From Gambelia wislizenii (taxonomy: Eukaryota > Chordata > Lepidosauria > Squamata > Crotaphytidae): DNA of 64,000 nucleotides. The position numbers and the translations under genes were made by a program. This document shows positions 23,484 through 35,175 of the stretch, in pieces. The notes beneath the pieces are model-generated. The model had not been told where the DNA came from. It ran no database searches and saw only the letters and a program-made list of their open reading frames with translations. Each line of letters opens with the position of its first letter. Position 1 is the first letter of the stretch. The stretch spans positions 60,043,001-60,107,000 of the forward strand of contig JAUMIR010000005.1 of the NCBI GenBank assembly GCA_030847615.1, written 5' to 3'.

Positions 23484-23695
23484 CAGATTGTTGTTGTGTG
23501 GCATTAAGTCATGTTTGACTTATGGCAACCCTAAGATGAACCTATCATAAAAAGGTTTCCCATTGTCTTCCTCTGAGGCTGAGAACATGTGACTTGCCCA
23601 AGGTTACCCAATGGTTTTCCATGACCAAGGACTTGAACCCTGATCTCCAAGAGCCCTAGTTCAACATTCAGACCACTACACCACATTGGCGCTCA
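23484..23695 (-). mobile_element. tRNA-derived SINE, (ACA)-tail type
   Basis: On the plus strand it opens with the tail GTTGTTGTGTGGCATTAAGT and runs to AGTTCAACATTCAGACCACT near the A-box end. It is inverted and nearly full length relative to 27221-27452. The B-box counterpart is GACTTGAACCCTGATC. Confidence 0.75.
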
Positions 23696-23975
23696 TGTAC
23701 AGATTACAGGCTTACATAGTATACTAAAAGGAAGAACACAGAATTTAACCCTTGACAAGAGAAACTCATATTCTTAGAACCTTATTAATATAGTTTGAAA
23801 TACAGAGCTGCAAGATAAACCCACAATGATGGGACTAATGCTATGGTGTACTCTATCCCACTTATCCTTTTGAGCCACCTAGAAAGCATATATATACAGC
23901 CCACTACCGGAATTCTTTGGTCCTGCATATGTGAGGACTCAGTAGTATTGATTTAAATTTGGCATGAGGAGGATA

Positions 23976-24073
23976 CAGCCCTCCAGATGCAATTGGACTA
24001 CAACACCTACCTTTCTTGACAATTGGCCATGCTGGCTAGGACTGATGGGAATTAGAGTTCAATATTAGGAGCG
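23976..24073. mobile_element. Short palindromic MITE, CCAGATGTTG family, diverged
   Basis: CCCTCCAGATGCAATTGGAC at the left and GATGGGAATTAGAGTTCAAT at the right retain the family pattern with GCTGGCTAGGACT in the centre. Confidence 0.5.
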
Positions 24074-24099
24074 CCAGAGTACTCTACCCCTGGTTTAAA

Positions 24100-24290
24100 T
24101 ACAGTCAGCTCTCTGTATCCACTTATTTTTATCCACGGATTCCACCATCCATGGATTGGGGGGGGGAATCCAAAAAGCAACCTTGATTTTTCCATTTTAT
24201 ATAAGGGACACCATTTTACTATGCCATTGTAAATAAATGGGTCTTGAGCATCCACAGATTTTGGTATCCACGATGGGTGGGCCCAATGTA
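24100..24290. mobile_element. Tigger-like MITE, diverged
   Basis: TACAGTCAGCTCTCTGTATC opens the copy. The inner part TATAAGGGACACCATTTT and TTTTGGTATCCACGATGG is shared with the copies at 12824 and 62611. The right terminus is eroded; no clear TA is visible at that end. Confidence 0.55.
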
Positions 24291-24896
24291 ATTGCAAGGA
24301 GAGGAAATCCATGGGCACAATTCCCTCTGACATAAGAGGATTTCCCTAGCGTTTGAGGCAGAAAGCTTTTTGTTAGCGTGCATACCCAAAACTTTGGATA
24401 AGAGCCAGAGTGTACTGGCTGTTCATGCTGGGTAGGAAAAATTAAGTGGAATTCTTCATCTTGAGTTTCCCTCTCCTGAGTCCTCTCTTCTTATTCAAAG
24501 AGGAATCTCCCCTTGGAATAATGCCTCATGGATTTGCATATGCAGTACAAAATCAGCCCTTGAGGGGAGAAAGCACTGTGGGAAAGGAATGGATTCTGAA
24601 TCATAAATATGCTAGGATCAAAATTGCTATTGTCCTAGACTACTTGATTAAAAAGCAAGCATTCTAAAAACCTGTGTCTGAAATCTTAAGTTATGGAGCT
24701 TACCCTTGAGTAAATAAGGTTCCAGTCATTATGATCTGTTGCAAAAGGCTGGAAAGTATCTTTAGAGTCTACTTTATAATATTCAAGAACAAGGTTCTAG
24801 TCCTGTGCATGCTCAGGATTCAGCCTGGCTGTATATAGTTAGAGATTTCTGTCCTAGTAAACATGCAAACAGGCATAAGACCCTGCTGGATCAGAC

Positions 24897-25630
24897 TAGG
24901 GGCTCATATACACAAGCCAGGATACACCAGCTCCCTGCCATGGGTCTGGCCTGTTGTTCCCCCATTCTCTCCATGAAACGGGAGGAAGGCCTGGCGAGCC
25001 CGCCAGCCTGCTCCTGCCATTTTTCTCACTGACTCAGAAGGCAGGAAGGGGGCCAGCAATGTGTACCCAAGGCCCCCTGCAAGGCCCCCAGCCTTGGTCA
25101 CATGCTGTGGGACTCCTTCCTTCATTCTGGGAGAGCCAGGGAGACCGCAACAGCCATAGCAATAACACTTCTATTTCTATACTGTTCATCAGTGCTAAGC
25201 ACTCCCTAAGCAGTTTACAACATGTTAGCTAATTGCCCACAAGCTGGGTACTCATTTTACTGACCTATGGAAGGATGGAAGGCTGAATGAACCTTGGAAC
25301 CCTGTAGGATCGAACTTCCAACGTTGTGGCTGTGGTACTGGTATTTAACCACTGTGCCACCGAGGCTCACCAGCAGCAAGGACTGGCCTGCAGGGATGGG
25401 CTCCTGTGGATATACAAGGCCCAATCTTTTTTTCAGCAGTAATGGAGTATAATGGGTATTTTTTAAAAACGTTCTAGTGGGCCTTATCCCATCTTCACCC
25501 TGTCTCTCTTCCAGGGGTGGTGAGGAGTGCCCAGGGGCACAACGGGGCAAATGCCCTGCATCGTCAAGAGTGCAGGGCTCTGAGACGGAGCAAGACTGAT
25601 GGGGTATTTTGCTTATCTAGACAAGCTCTA
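24897..25630. mobile_element. Palindromic MITE-like element split by a SINE
   Basis: Left end TAGGGGCTCATATACACAAG; right end read inverted TAGAGCTTGTCTAGATAAGC. The middle has GCAGGAAGGGGGCC and CCTTGGTCACATGCTGTGG, also found in 3165-3548. A tRNA SINE (about 25150-25375) lies inside. The boundaries are approximate. Confidence 0.45.
25150..25375 (-). mobile_element. tRNA-derived SINE with L2-like family body, nested
   Basis: TGTTAGCTAATTGCCCACAA, GGAAGGATGGAAGGCTGAAT, GGATCGAACTTCC (B box, inverted) and ATTTAACCACTGTGCCACC (A box, inverted) match the copy at 14441. The L2-like tail is lost at its left end. Confidence 0.7.
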
Positions 25631-25655
25631 AGGACTTGTTGAGCATTTTGTTCAC

Positions 25656-25881
25656 TCAGGCTACATCTGTACTGCAGAAATAATGCAGTTTGACACCACT
25701 TTAACTGCCATGGCTCAATGCTAAGGAATCCTGGGATTCCTAGTTTGTTGTGTCATCAGAACTCTCTAACAGAGAATGCTAAATAGCTCACAAAAGTAAA
25801 AATCCCAGAATTTCAGCATTGAACCATGGCAGTTAAAGTGGTGTCAAATGGTCTTATTTCTGCAGTGCAGATGCAGCCTCA
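25656..25881. mobile_element. Palindromic MITE with 3-bp TCA duplication
   Basis: TCA, then GGCTACATCTGTACTGCAGA, 220 bp, then CTGCAGTGCAGATGCAGCC, then TCA. The arms contain TTTAACTGCCATGG / CCATGGCAGTTAAAG and ATCCTGGGATT / AATCCCAGAATT. Non-coding. Same family as 51231-51453. Confidence 0.75.
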
Positions 25882-26754
25882 GTGGCCATCTGGTTGCACT
25901 CTATGATTCTTTGACTCTGGAAAGTGTAAAATTAGGTTAGGGTAGGCAAGTTCTGAAAGTCTGGCAGCCCATTTTCTGCAAAAATGGGGCCTTCCATAGA
26001 ATGCAATGAGCCTGGAAATAAGCAAAATTAATTTTAGAAAAATCAAAGCTAGAAGTGATACGAAATCCACTTTTGATATTGGGGATGAGAAAAGAGTGCC
26101 GGGACCTGCTTCAGTGCAAACTTGCACTTCCTGGAGGTTTTCAGATGCAGAAAAATCAGTTTGGGTTGGGAACCTTTTTCTCAGCAGAGGTGTGTTTGTA
26201 TGTATATGTGTATGCACGTGCAAAAATGATCTTGGCAGCCAGATGTGGGTGTCTGTTTGCACTCCTCCCCCTCTGATTCAGGCTGTCAGTGTAATGTATT
26301 AATTTTTGCTGCTTTTTCCATTGTTCAGGGAAAATACAAGGGATTGCATATCACTTGGGTTAAAAGACTAGGGAATTAGCTAAGCAATTTTACATCTATT
26401 TCATATTCAGCTTTTCGTGCACCATACCAGATATGACAACATATTTTTGCCTTATGCTTCTTTTTAAAACTTTCCTCCCAAAGGAACTTTCAAAGCTTGC
26501 AATTAAAACATCTTAGGTTAAAGTTGCTCCAGAGCACTGTTACTTTTGGTTCTTTTATCTAGGCAGCCTCATGTGGCTTCATTAACTTGAAATATAACCA
26601 AACATGTTTTGGATGTTTCTGGCTTAAATGAGATTCATTTAAATAATTAGTTTTATGGACTGTCAATCAGTGTGTGTGGATTTCTGCATTAAAAAATAGG
26701 TTCTCTAATGAATCAACACAGTTTTAGGACTGAGATATAGTACTGTACAGTACT

Positions 26755-27156
26755 CTTTAGGACAGTAGCTCTTCAGCTTCTGTTTACCAGGGACCTCTTT
26801 TAAATATCTTTAGTTGTCATGAACCCCCAAGACTTAACTCAAGATTTAAAACCCTAAAAACAACAACAATAACAATACAGTTACACCATCCATTAAACCT
26901 TCCCTAAGTGGCATTGGAGGGGGAGGAAAGACTTTTCTGCTGTTTCTTCCTACAAGTTTGTGGCTGGAGCAGATTGAATGGCTATGCCCAGGCTAAGCCA
27001 GCCGGCCACCCTTTATTTTGGATCCTGTCACATTGCCACTCCACTGCAGAGAGGAGGTGGGTCAAGCAGCCTTCAAGCCTTCGCGGACCCCCTGTGAGGA
27101 CATAACGGACCCCTGGGGGCTCACTGGACCATAGGTTAAGAACCACTACTTTAGGA
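26755..27156. mobile_element. hAT-type MITE with perfect 8-bp duplication CTTTAGGA
   Basis: CTTTAGGA at 26755-26762 and again at 27149-27156 flank a 386-bp element. It starts CAGTAGCTCTTCAGCTTCTG and ends AGGTTAAGAACCACTA. The ends are imperfect inverted repeats (CAGTAGCTCTT / TAGTGGTTCTT). An 8-bp duplication and CAG-type termini are hallmarks of the hAT superfamily. The internal ORF is not transposase-like. Confidence 0.85.
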
Positions 27157-27220
27157 TTCATTAGGCCAATTTAGGATGCAGTCCTACCTATATTTATCGG
27201 GGAGTAAATCCCATTGAAAG

Positions 27221-27452
27221 AAAGCTAGTGTGGAGTCATGGTTAGAGTGTTAGACTAGGACACTGGGAGACCAAGGTTCAAATCCCTGCTTGGCCATGGA
27301 AACCTACTGGGTGACCTTGGGCATGTCACACTCTCTCAGCCACAGAGGAAGGCAAAGGCAAATCCCCTCTGAACAAATTCTGCCAAGAAATTCCCATGAT
27401 AGGGCTTCCATAAGTCAGAAATGACTTGAAGGCACACAGCAACAAGAAGTCA
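27221..27452 (+). mobile_element. tRNA-derived SINE, (ACA)-tail / MIR-like, near full length
   Basis: The head AGTGTGGAGTCATGGTTAGA is followed by the B box GGTTCAAATCC (27275-27285). The body GGGTGACCTTGGGCATGTCA resembles MIR/CORE SINEs, and the tail is AAATGACTTGAAGGCACACA with CAACAA. It serves as the reference for the copies at 22335, 23484, 55760 and 59362. Confidence 0.8.
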
Positions 27453-27984
27453 CATTGAACTCAGTGGAAGTTATTGCTGAATAAACATGTACATGTTCTC
27501 AATTTTCTAATTTATTATTGTTGTCAGAGCTCAGTTTTGGTATATATACATTTTTCCATGTTTACATCTCACTGGGTTGTTAGGTTTAATCTCGTAGAAA
27601 TGTGCATTGGACTGCAGCCCTAGAGATGCAGAATATATCAAGAAACTAATTATTTCATGGTGGAATTGGATGGAATTTTCAGGACAGTTACTTCTTCTGG
27701 GGGGATTGAGGTTGCCAAGTTTTAGATGAATAGATACAGAAAGATTTATGTAAGAGCAGTCATTACAGTTTGGGGGAAAAAACGTGTTTTAACCCTGCTA
27801 TATTGTGTGTGTGTGAGAGAGAGAGAGAGCAGTTGCTATGAAAATGTCATACAGTACAGAAGGGGTCCTACTCAAGAAGACTGTAGTGTTTCAGAAGGGT
27901 ATAAGCTGAAAAGTTGTGGAGGTGGTACTCATAGTTAGGGGAGAGGACTGTAATACACTTTTCTTATTATAATTTTTATTTCTT

Positions 27985-28100
27985 TTCCCAGCCCTGGGAC
28001 TCAAGGTCATTTACAAATGAAAGTAGAAACAGATAAAAGCTCACATTATGAAAAACAGACAACAGTTAAAATACCATTAAACTATCACTAGAATTAAAAG
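27985..28100 (-). mobile_element. L2-type LINE 3' tail, interrupted by Tigger-like MITE
   Basis: CTCAAGGTCATTTACAAATG followed by ACAGTTAAAATACCATTAAA resembles the start of the element at 3620. The TA-flanked MITE at 28101-28334 sits directly inside the A-rich part, and similar sequence resumes after it for only a short distance. Confidence 0.4.
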
Positions 28101-28334
28101 TACAGTTGTCCCTTCATATTTGCTGGGGTTTGGTTCCACGACCCCCCGTGGATACCAAAATCCGTGAATACTCAAGTCCCATTATATGAAATGGCATAGC
28201 AAAATGGTGTCCCTTATATTAGATGGCAAAATCAAGGTTTTCTTTTTGGATTATTATTTTTTAAAGAATATTTTCAAGTTGTGAATACTTAAATCCATGG
28301 ATACCAAATCCGTGGATACAGAGGGACAACTGTA
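28101..28334. mobile_element. Tigger-like MITE with TA duplication, copy B
   Basis: TA, CAGTTGTCCCTTCATATTTG, 230 bp, ACAGAGGGACAACTG, TA. Reverse orientation relative to 12824-13055. The internal phrase ATATTAGATGGCAAAATC is shared with the other copies. Confidence 0.85.
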
Positions 28335-28392
28335 ATTTTTAAAGCATCTCTATTTAAAAAAAAAAACAAGAAGTACTGATAGTGGGTATGTG

Positions 28393-28420
28393 TATGTATG
28401 TACGTGTGTGTGTGTGTATG
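28393..28420. repeat. (TATG)n/(TG)n microsatellite
   Basis: TGTATGTATGTACG is followed by GTGTGTGTGTGTG, directly at the end of the 5S-derived sequence, in the position of a simple-repeat SINE tail. Confidence 0.8.
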
Positions 28421-28430
28421 TACCTTGTCC

Positions 28431-28505
28431 CCTGTCCAAGTTCTAACCAGGTCTGCTCCTGCTTAGCTTCTGAAATCTGATGGGATCATGCCTTCAGGAT
28501 ATTCA
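28431..28505 (-). mobile_element. 5S-rRNA-derived SINE head
   Basis: CTGTCCAAGTTCTAACCAGG followed by CTCCTGCTTAGCTTCTGAAA and TCTGATGGGATCATGCC is the inverse complement of the 5S rRNA internal-promoter region, diverged. It has the layout of an AmnSINE/5S-type SINE and is not a functional 5S gene: the ends are missing and substitutions are many. Confidence 0.65.
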
Positions 28506-29795
28506 GATCTCTAATACTGACAATGCAGCACCTTATAGTATTAAAAACCCTTTCCCCCAAAACACAGAAGTCTTCAATTGCAGTGAGAAGACGATCATGG
28601 AGTGGGTCAGTTTTGCCTCTTTAGGAAAGTAATTTTTCTATCTACCACCTTCTTCCTTTTTCTCTCCTCTTCCTCCTTCTGGTCCATTTGTATGAAAGTT
28701 GTGTATGCCATTAAACCTGCAATATTTCAGAAAGTTATATTTAGGGCCCTAGGGTGTTATGATGGATGGAAAACAGTCTAATAACATTTTGCTTTCAGCT
28801 GAATTGGCAACAAAGTCATAGAATGTGCAATAGGACAGAAATGGATTATAGTTGTGGAGCATACTGTGGAGAGTGGCAGATGCAGAACAGTTTGAACAAC
28901 TTGCATTTTCTAAGCAAGTATCCTGTGCTATACTCTCCCAGTCCCTCAGATGTTTTCATCAATATAACTGTCTTGGGAGAGAGCACTGACTAGAATGAGT
29001 CCTGTGATATACTACTTCAGTAACACTGTTTGGAAAGCCTTCCCTGTCATTAGGAGCTACAGTTGCCAGTCTTTAAATTTCATCTGCTAATACATCTTCA
29101 GTAATGTTGAGATTGGGATTCATTGTGCTCTGGAGGAGTCTCATGCCAATCCACACATCTTCTGAATCTGTCTAAATCAGCCCAGTTTTGTTCTGGATTC
29201 CAGGTTTGTTTGAATCCACAATGGCACAACTTAGTTGTTGTACACTCCAGGCTTTATTCAGTGTGAATTACACTGCTGAGCTGTCATAAGTCACTCTTTC
29301 CCAAACATAACCCCTTCCAGCCTGAAACATGGGAGCATTGAATTGCACTTGCTTTGGAATTTGCACTGTAGGGCTATTTTTAATTTCTTTCTTTCGGTGT
29401 TTCACATTAGATAACTAAGAACAGAAACTATTCTCTTTGCTTGTTCTCTTTTGGGTTTGGGGGAAGAGGAAGGAGGGAATAGACACACTGGTGCCCAGTC
29501 TTGATTTCATTAGAATTTGAATTTCTCTGTTGATCTCTCTGGTAGTTCTCACTTCTGACCCTTTACACATTTAAATATAACTTCTCAACGTGAAATGTCC
29601 TTTGTAGGCAAATGGATGATTCTCTCTTGCCTTTTTATATCTGTGTGCCTCCTCTTTTTCCTGCCATATTAGTCCATTTCACCTGGTTTCACCTGGTTTT
29701 TCCTCCAGCCCCTTCTTTCCCCACAGGCAATCAGCATTCTGTGTCACTCAGTCCTCTTTAGGCTGTTCGGTGGGGGGTAAATTCATCCCTAAAGA

Positions 29796-29818
29796 TTTTG
29801 TGTGTGTGTGTGTGTGTA
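29796..29818. repeat. (GT)n microsatellite
   Basis: A pure GTGTGTGTGTGTGTGT run in otherwise T-rich DNA. Confidence 0.85.
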
Positions 29819-29887
29819 CAAAATTCAGTGTTTCTCCATATCTGACAATACCTTTTTATTGCACATGGCTGTTAGCATGTTGACTCT

Positions 29888-30420
29888 ATTTATTTATTTA
29901 TACGGATATTGTTTATTAAACTGTTTAAACTATTACAGGATTTCAAGGCAATGTCCAAGTAAAATCAGTTTAAACAGCTTAAAACAATTCAGATTTTAAA
30001 ACAATTAAAAATAGTTTAAACAGACTAAAAGTATATTAAACAATTTAAGATGTTAAAACAGTTTAAAACCATGTTCATGTACACATTGTAAAAAAATCAG
30101 TTAAGCTCCAAAGGGTTTAATAGAAAGCCTTGGTGTAACTTGTTGCTAGAATGAAACCAATGAAACCAACGTTAGTGCCAATCAGACCCCCCAAGGGGAG
30201 GGCATTTCACAACTGGGATGCTGTAGGAGAGAAGCCTCACCAATCTCCTCTCACAATGTTTTTGCCTACTGATGGGAGACAGAGAAGGGCCCCTCAGGAA
30301 TCTTCAGGCAGGCATATATAGGGAAAGATTGTCCTTCATATATTAAGAACCCACAGTGTTTAGTGCTTAGAATGTCATCACCACCATCTTGAATTCAGAC
30401 CAGCACTGTAACAACAGCAA
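29888..30420 (-). mobile_element. L2-type LINE 3' region, degenerate
   Basis: It begins with (TTTA)n at about 29888-29902, then many AGTTTAAAC and TTAAAAC motifs, then CAAGGGGAGGGCATTTCACA and GAGAGAAGCCTCACC. These resemble the non-coding and last coding part of L2-like copies at 3620 and 13765. No long frame survives. Confidence 0.5.
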
Positions 30421-30509
30421 ATGCAGTTCCTTTAAGACTGGTATTATGTGGTGTCTATATGATATTTCTGGCAAGCAATACTGCACTTTGCACTAACTGG
30501 TGTGCAGGA

Positions 30510-30860
30510 CTCCTGCGAAAGTGGGGGAAAATGTGAATATCTCTAGCCCTCCCCCAAACCATATTTAATACACACAAGAAGTATGATCTGTGGATTCAAC
30601 CCACTGTGGATGCCTTTGAGGTGGCAGGGTTCCTTTGCAAGGCAAAAGCAGGCGGCTGGTGGGACATGTTCCCATTTCTGCTGCTTCCCTAAGCCATTTT
30701 ATTAGGGACTTAAAAGCCCCACCTCATGTTTGCAGCCTCTCTCGGTCTCATGAGGCTTGCAGTCCCTATTAAAAATGGCATAGGGCAGCAGTGGAGGTGG
30801 CAGTGAACAATCTGCAAATAATCAAATCCACAAAAGTTAAACCCACAAATGTGGAGGGCT
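30510..30860. mobile_element. Probable palindromic MITE, Tigger-like wording
   Basis: TTTAGGGA-type arms are visible: CCATTTTATTAGGGACTT at about 30695 against GTCCCTATTAAAAATGG at about 30761. The end phrases GATCTGTGGATTCAACCC and TAATCAAATCCACAAAAG suggest a Tigger-like origin. The termini were not resolved. Confidence 0.45.
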
Positions 30861-31019
30861 GATGATGTAATCTAAGTGGAAAGTTACCAGTGCATGGAAT
30901 CCTGTATTTAGAAGTTATTCATATCCAAGAAAGGCCACAGTTCAATCAAAGATGATCCTGAGCCTTCTAAGACACACTGTCCACCTGGATCTCCAGTGAC
31001 AAGATGGATCCAGGAGTAT

Positions 31020-31870
31020 CCCCTAACTATGCACCTACTCCCTCAGGGAAGTGCAATTCCATCCAGTAGACGTTGTTTACCCAGTTCCCAGACTTAATAT
31101 TCACCAGTCCACAGAGCCTCCATCCTGTCAGGATTCAGCTTCAGTTTATTGGCCCTCATCCAACCTATTGCAGTATCCAGGGATTGGTCCAGCATGTACC
31201 CATCTGGCTCTGATGACAAGGAGAAGAAGAGTTGAGGGTCATCAGCATACTTACGGCACCCAATCCCAAAGCTCCTAATGGCTTTACCCAGTAGCCTCAG
31301 CAGTACAGGAGATAAGATGAAACTCTTAATAGCCATTGGGCTAAACTGGAGTTCTCCAGTGCCACTCTCTGAAACGAGTCAGAGACAGAAGTGGAATCAC
31401 TACAACGCAGTACCTCTCACTCACATCTGACAGAACCTGTCTACTAAAATACCATGATTGTTATATTGTCAGATCGAGCAGAATCAACAGGAGAGCATTG
31501 TTCTTGTCTTTCACCTACAGTAGTTTGCCATTTAGGGCAACCAAGGCTGTTTCAATACCATACTCTGGCCTGGGAATAGACTGAAATGGGTCAAGATAAT
31601 AAGCTTCTTGCAAGCATGCAAAGTTGCCCAGTCACCACATGCTCAAAGACCCTGTCCAAAAATAAGATATTAGTGATAGGGTAATAGTTTTCACATACTT
31701 CTGTGGCCAAGGAGTTGTTCAAGGAAGGATGTGCTACAGCCTTCTAGAAAGCAGCATGCAACTCCTCTTGACACAGCGAGTCATGTATCATCTTCTGGAG
31801 CCACTTGATCAACCCACCTCTGATAGATCTTATAAGCCATGATGGGCAAGGGCCACACTTACATGTGATA
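31020..31870 (-). mobile_element. L2-type LINE reverse-transcriptase fragment with YADD motif
   Basis: The minus strand encodes LGKAIRSFGIGCRKYADDPQ then LFFSLSS and AIGWMRANKLKLNPDRMEAL. This is the palm catalytic box of a non-LTR reverse transcriptase with both catalytic aspartates (ADD) intact. Sequence to the right (31340-31870) reads antisense to the preceding fingers/palm region but carries stops and frameshifts. Inactive fragment with no linked endonuclease. Confidence 0.75.
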
Positions 31871-34730
31871 GGACAGACTGATTCATTTTATCCATACCTT
31901 CCAGCTACAGTTGAAATTGATCCCAAGAAGCTTTTACCAGAAGGTGTAGTGGACACATCCTCAGGCTCTATGATAACTATGACAAATTCTAAGTGAATAG
32001 CAGTGACTCAAAGTGCCTAGCAAGTTTATTTCAGCAGATAACCAAGGTAGATTTCTGGTATCCCTGAGCCTGATCCCAATGGGGTAGTTACCATTTGTTC
32101 TGCTGGGGTCATAAACACTTCAGAAATAGAATATAAAATGATTCCAGACAGAAGGCTAATGGGCAGCACATTGTATGAGGTTAGGCATCCCTAACTCTGC
32201 ATAGGATTGCAGTTTTATAATGTATTCAGTTTGCATTTATTTTCAAACACATGTGCATAAGCATTGAATATATAGAAACATTTGAGTGTAGGATTATGCT
32301 GTTAATCTTTCGTTTCTAATCTTATGATCAGAAAAAAAAAGCCTGGAATCCATGATGAAGCCATCATATTTCTGTATCACATGGGTTTATGCCTGTGTTT
32401 CAATCATATGCCTGCTTTGAAATGTTAGTAGTGAATATATTGCCACCAATGACTAATTCTTTTAAATTTTGGACTGCCACTGCTTTTGGGGGGTGTTGTG
32501 ATCAAAGGCACATTTCTTAGTATTGGTAAATCAATTTTTCAATATATAGTAAATGAATAAGAAATAAAATACTTGGAAAAAATAGTGGTGTGATACTTCT
32601 AACAATCTCAATTAGCTCACACTAAAATTTTCTTTGCAAGAAGCTGAAGATGAAAACAAAAAGCATGTTCTTGGCCATTCTTTCTAGTTAACATGAAACC
32701 CATTTCTGTCACCTCAGTGAAGATTACTTTGGCTGTGAAAACATCATTGTAGACAAATTAACCTTTAGGTGGTGAGTAAGTAGAGTAGTTTACTGTTGTG
32801 GCTCTTTGATGTATTTGGGGGTTGATATTTCAGAGTAGATTACCATGGTAATTACCAACTGCAGGCCATGTGAACAGAAAGGTCTTTCAGAAAACCTGAT
32901 TTATGGTAATGCAGCATCTCGTCACACTATGATCCTTTATTCACAGTCACATCAAGAACAGACATCTAGTCGACAGATGGAAGGACTCTGAATGTATTGA
33001 GTTATTTACTGCACAGGCAGATATCCAATTCTTCATTTAACTTTGACAAATTGTGGGAAGATATTACAGAGACTGAAACTATTTCAGAGGTCTTAAGAAG
33101 AGCAGGATTATATGATGAAATACCAGACAGGTGTCCTGACTTTGAGATGTCCCAGATTCTGTAACTGTGTTTCATGTAACTATTTGTTTATATTTGAAAG
33201 GATTGATGGTAAACGTACACAAAAAGCAACTTTCTGAATTTAATGTCATTCTTGTTTTCAGCATTAAATTGGCCATCATGAGCAAAAGTGAAATGTTGGG
33301 TTCTCAGACAGACAAAGGTATCTGTAAAAGTGTGCCAGGAATTGCTTTTCAGATTCTCTGTGGTTTCTTCTCACCTGTGGGAACACTTCAGGTACCAGGA
33401 AGAGGGAGATATGGCGTTGATGATTTTCTCCCACATCCGCTAGCTCTAGTACCATCTGCCTCACGTTCTGGAAAGTTCCCAGACCAGGCTCTAGAGCTGT
33501 GAGAGGGGAGGGAAATTTAAGGCTTTACTCCCTGAATCACACTGGGGAGTGTGCTTGGTACTTGCAATGTGTCCATCTCTGGAAGCTTTTGAGTTGGATT
33601 AGGGAGCCTCACATAGCAGAGATTCCTCATGTTTGGAGCAAAGCCTCCCTACCCATTATGCTATGGTCCTGATCTAGACCATCTCCCTATCACCACCACT
33701 TTGTTTTGAGTAGGAAAATGCACTGACATAGCTGCAGGCTGCATAGTAAAAGCAGCATGTTTTAGCCCTCACAAGTTGTGAGGTGGTGATTTGATCATAA
33801 ATCCAATTGGTAGCCCCAAATAGAGTAGATCCACTGAACCAATGGAGTGTACAGAAGTGCAGATGTACCAAGTTTAATTGATTCAGTAGGTGTACTGTAA
33901 TTTGGTCTAGTATTAGATTTAAGTCTCAGTTGATGGGAATTAATCTCTCTGAAATCCTTACTAATTTGGGGGGGGGGAAGGAATTCATGCTTTTGTAAGT
34001 AAAATGTACCAGTTTATAGTATACAGAAACACACTTAACTTTACTCATTATTGCAACAAAAGACATTTAAAACTGAAGTCAGTATATACCATGTTTACAT
34101 TATGCAATACTCTTGGTATTTAAAGGGTAACTTTTGCTGGCATGCATCCAGTTAATTCCAAGGTGTTGTACTGACATGCTAGCTCTGCATTTCAAAGTAC
34201 CTTTAACCAGATAAGTGTTAGTGTGTGGGATAAATTATCTCTGGATCTTTAAACATAAGAGAAAATCTATTCAGTCTTTTCCATGTACTGCAAGACATAT
34301 CTAGTGATAGCATAATGAGCTATGCAAATAAATAGGCCAGCAACATTAAATATGATCTATGCACCCTAGGTGTTCCATTATGATAAGTACTTGTCATAAA
34401 TTATGGCAAAATTAAGCATTTTAAAGATTATTATGATGGGAGAGATCTTAAGGAATTCTCCAGAGAACAGACATTTACAAGCCCCATTTTTATAACTTGA
34501 TTAACAGAAGGTGTCCTAAAAGTGGAGATTAGATATGTGCTCTCATGCTGCCTCCAGGTGAATTTTAAAAACCCCAAACCCTGGAATTCCCAGGTTTTGT
34601 TCATGTGCTTTCTGATTTTATTTTGGAGATCCATATGATGTTTTTGTCATCCTGAAGTATTTCCTGGGAGCTCCCAGCATTACTAAGAATTTTTAATTTC
34701 CTCTCCTCAGGTTAGTATTAAGTAATCTAG
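31871..34730. other. Intergenic stretch with no recognised feature
   Basis: AT-rich sequence with no protein-like ORF, no paired terminal repeats and no SINE heads that I can see. It is one of the least repetitive parts of the window, so conserved non-coding elements, if any, might be sought here. Confidence 0.4.
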
Positions 34731-34952
34731 TAAAGTGTGCCCTTCCCATCCATGGGGCTTTGGTTCCAGGCCCTCTGTGGATGAGAAAAATGCACATGCT
34801 CAAGCCCCATTATAGTCAGTGGGTGGCAACGTGCATTCAGCCACATTGGCATGGCCATGTGCACATGCCTCTATTGACTATAATGGGGCAGGCAATCCAC
34901 AGAAGCTCCAATCCATGGATAGCTAGCCTATGGATAGGACAGGCCCACTGTA
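34731..34952. mobile_element. Tigger-like palindromic MITE with TA duplication
   Basis: TA, AAGTGTGCCCTTCCCATCCA, about 218 bp, TGGATAGGACAGGCCCACTG, TA. The inner arms CAAGCCCCATTATAGTCAGT and TGACTATAATGGGGCAGG are near-perfect inverted copies. Confidence 0.7.
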
Positions 34953-34999
34953 TTTTCTGAAATGAAATGTATCTGTACTTGCTTTGTGTGTTTCTGCAT

Positions 35000-35175
35000 T
35001 CTCAAACAGTAGTCCATGTACTGGTAATTTCCCAATTAAACTACTGCAATGCACTGTATGTGCATTGCCCTTGGAGACAACTCAGAAGCTACAGTTAGTG
35101 CAAAATGCAGCAGTCGAACTGCTCACTGGAACTCTATTCAGATATCATAACACCCATTGCTGGCTGACACAGAAA
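35000..35175 (+). mobile_element. L2-type LINE fragment
   Basis: The plus strand encodes ALPLETTQKLQLVQNAAVEL followed by LTGTLFRYHNTH, the QLVQNAAARLLTG signature of L2-type ORF2. Short and truncated at both ends. Confidence 0.65.

Noticed and set aside
27221..27452. Candidate tRNA gene at the SINE head
   Set aside because: A and B boxes are present but no cloverleaf with proper acceptor stem can be drawn, and the same head recurs in several SINE copies.
28431..28505. Candidate 5S rRNA gene
   Set aside because: Only the central part is present, with many substitutions, joined to a simple-repeat tail. It is a SINE head.
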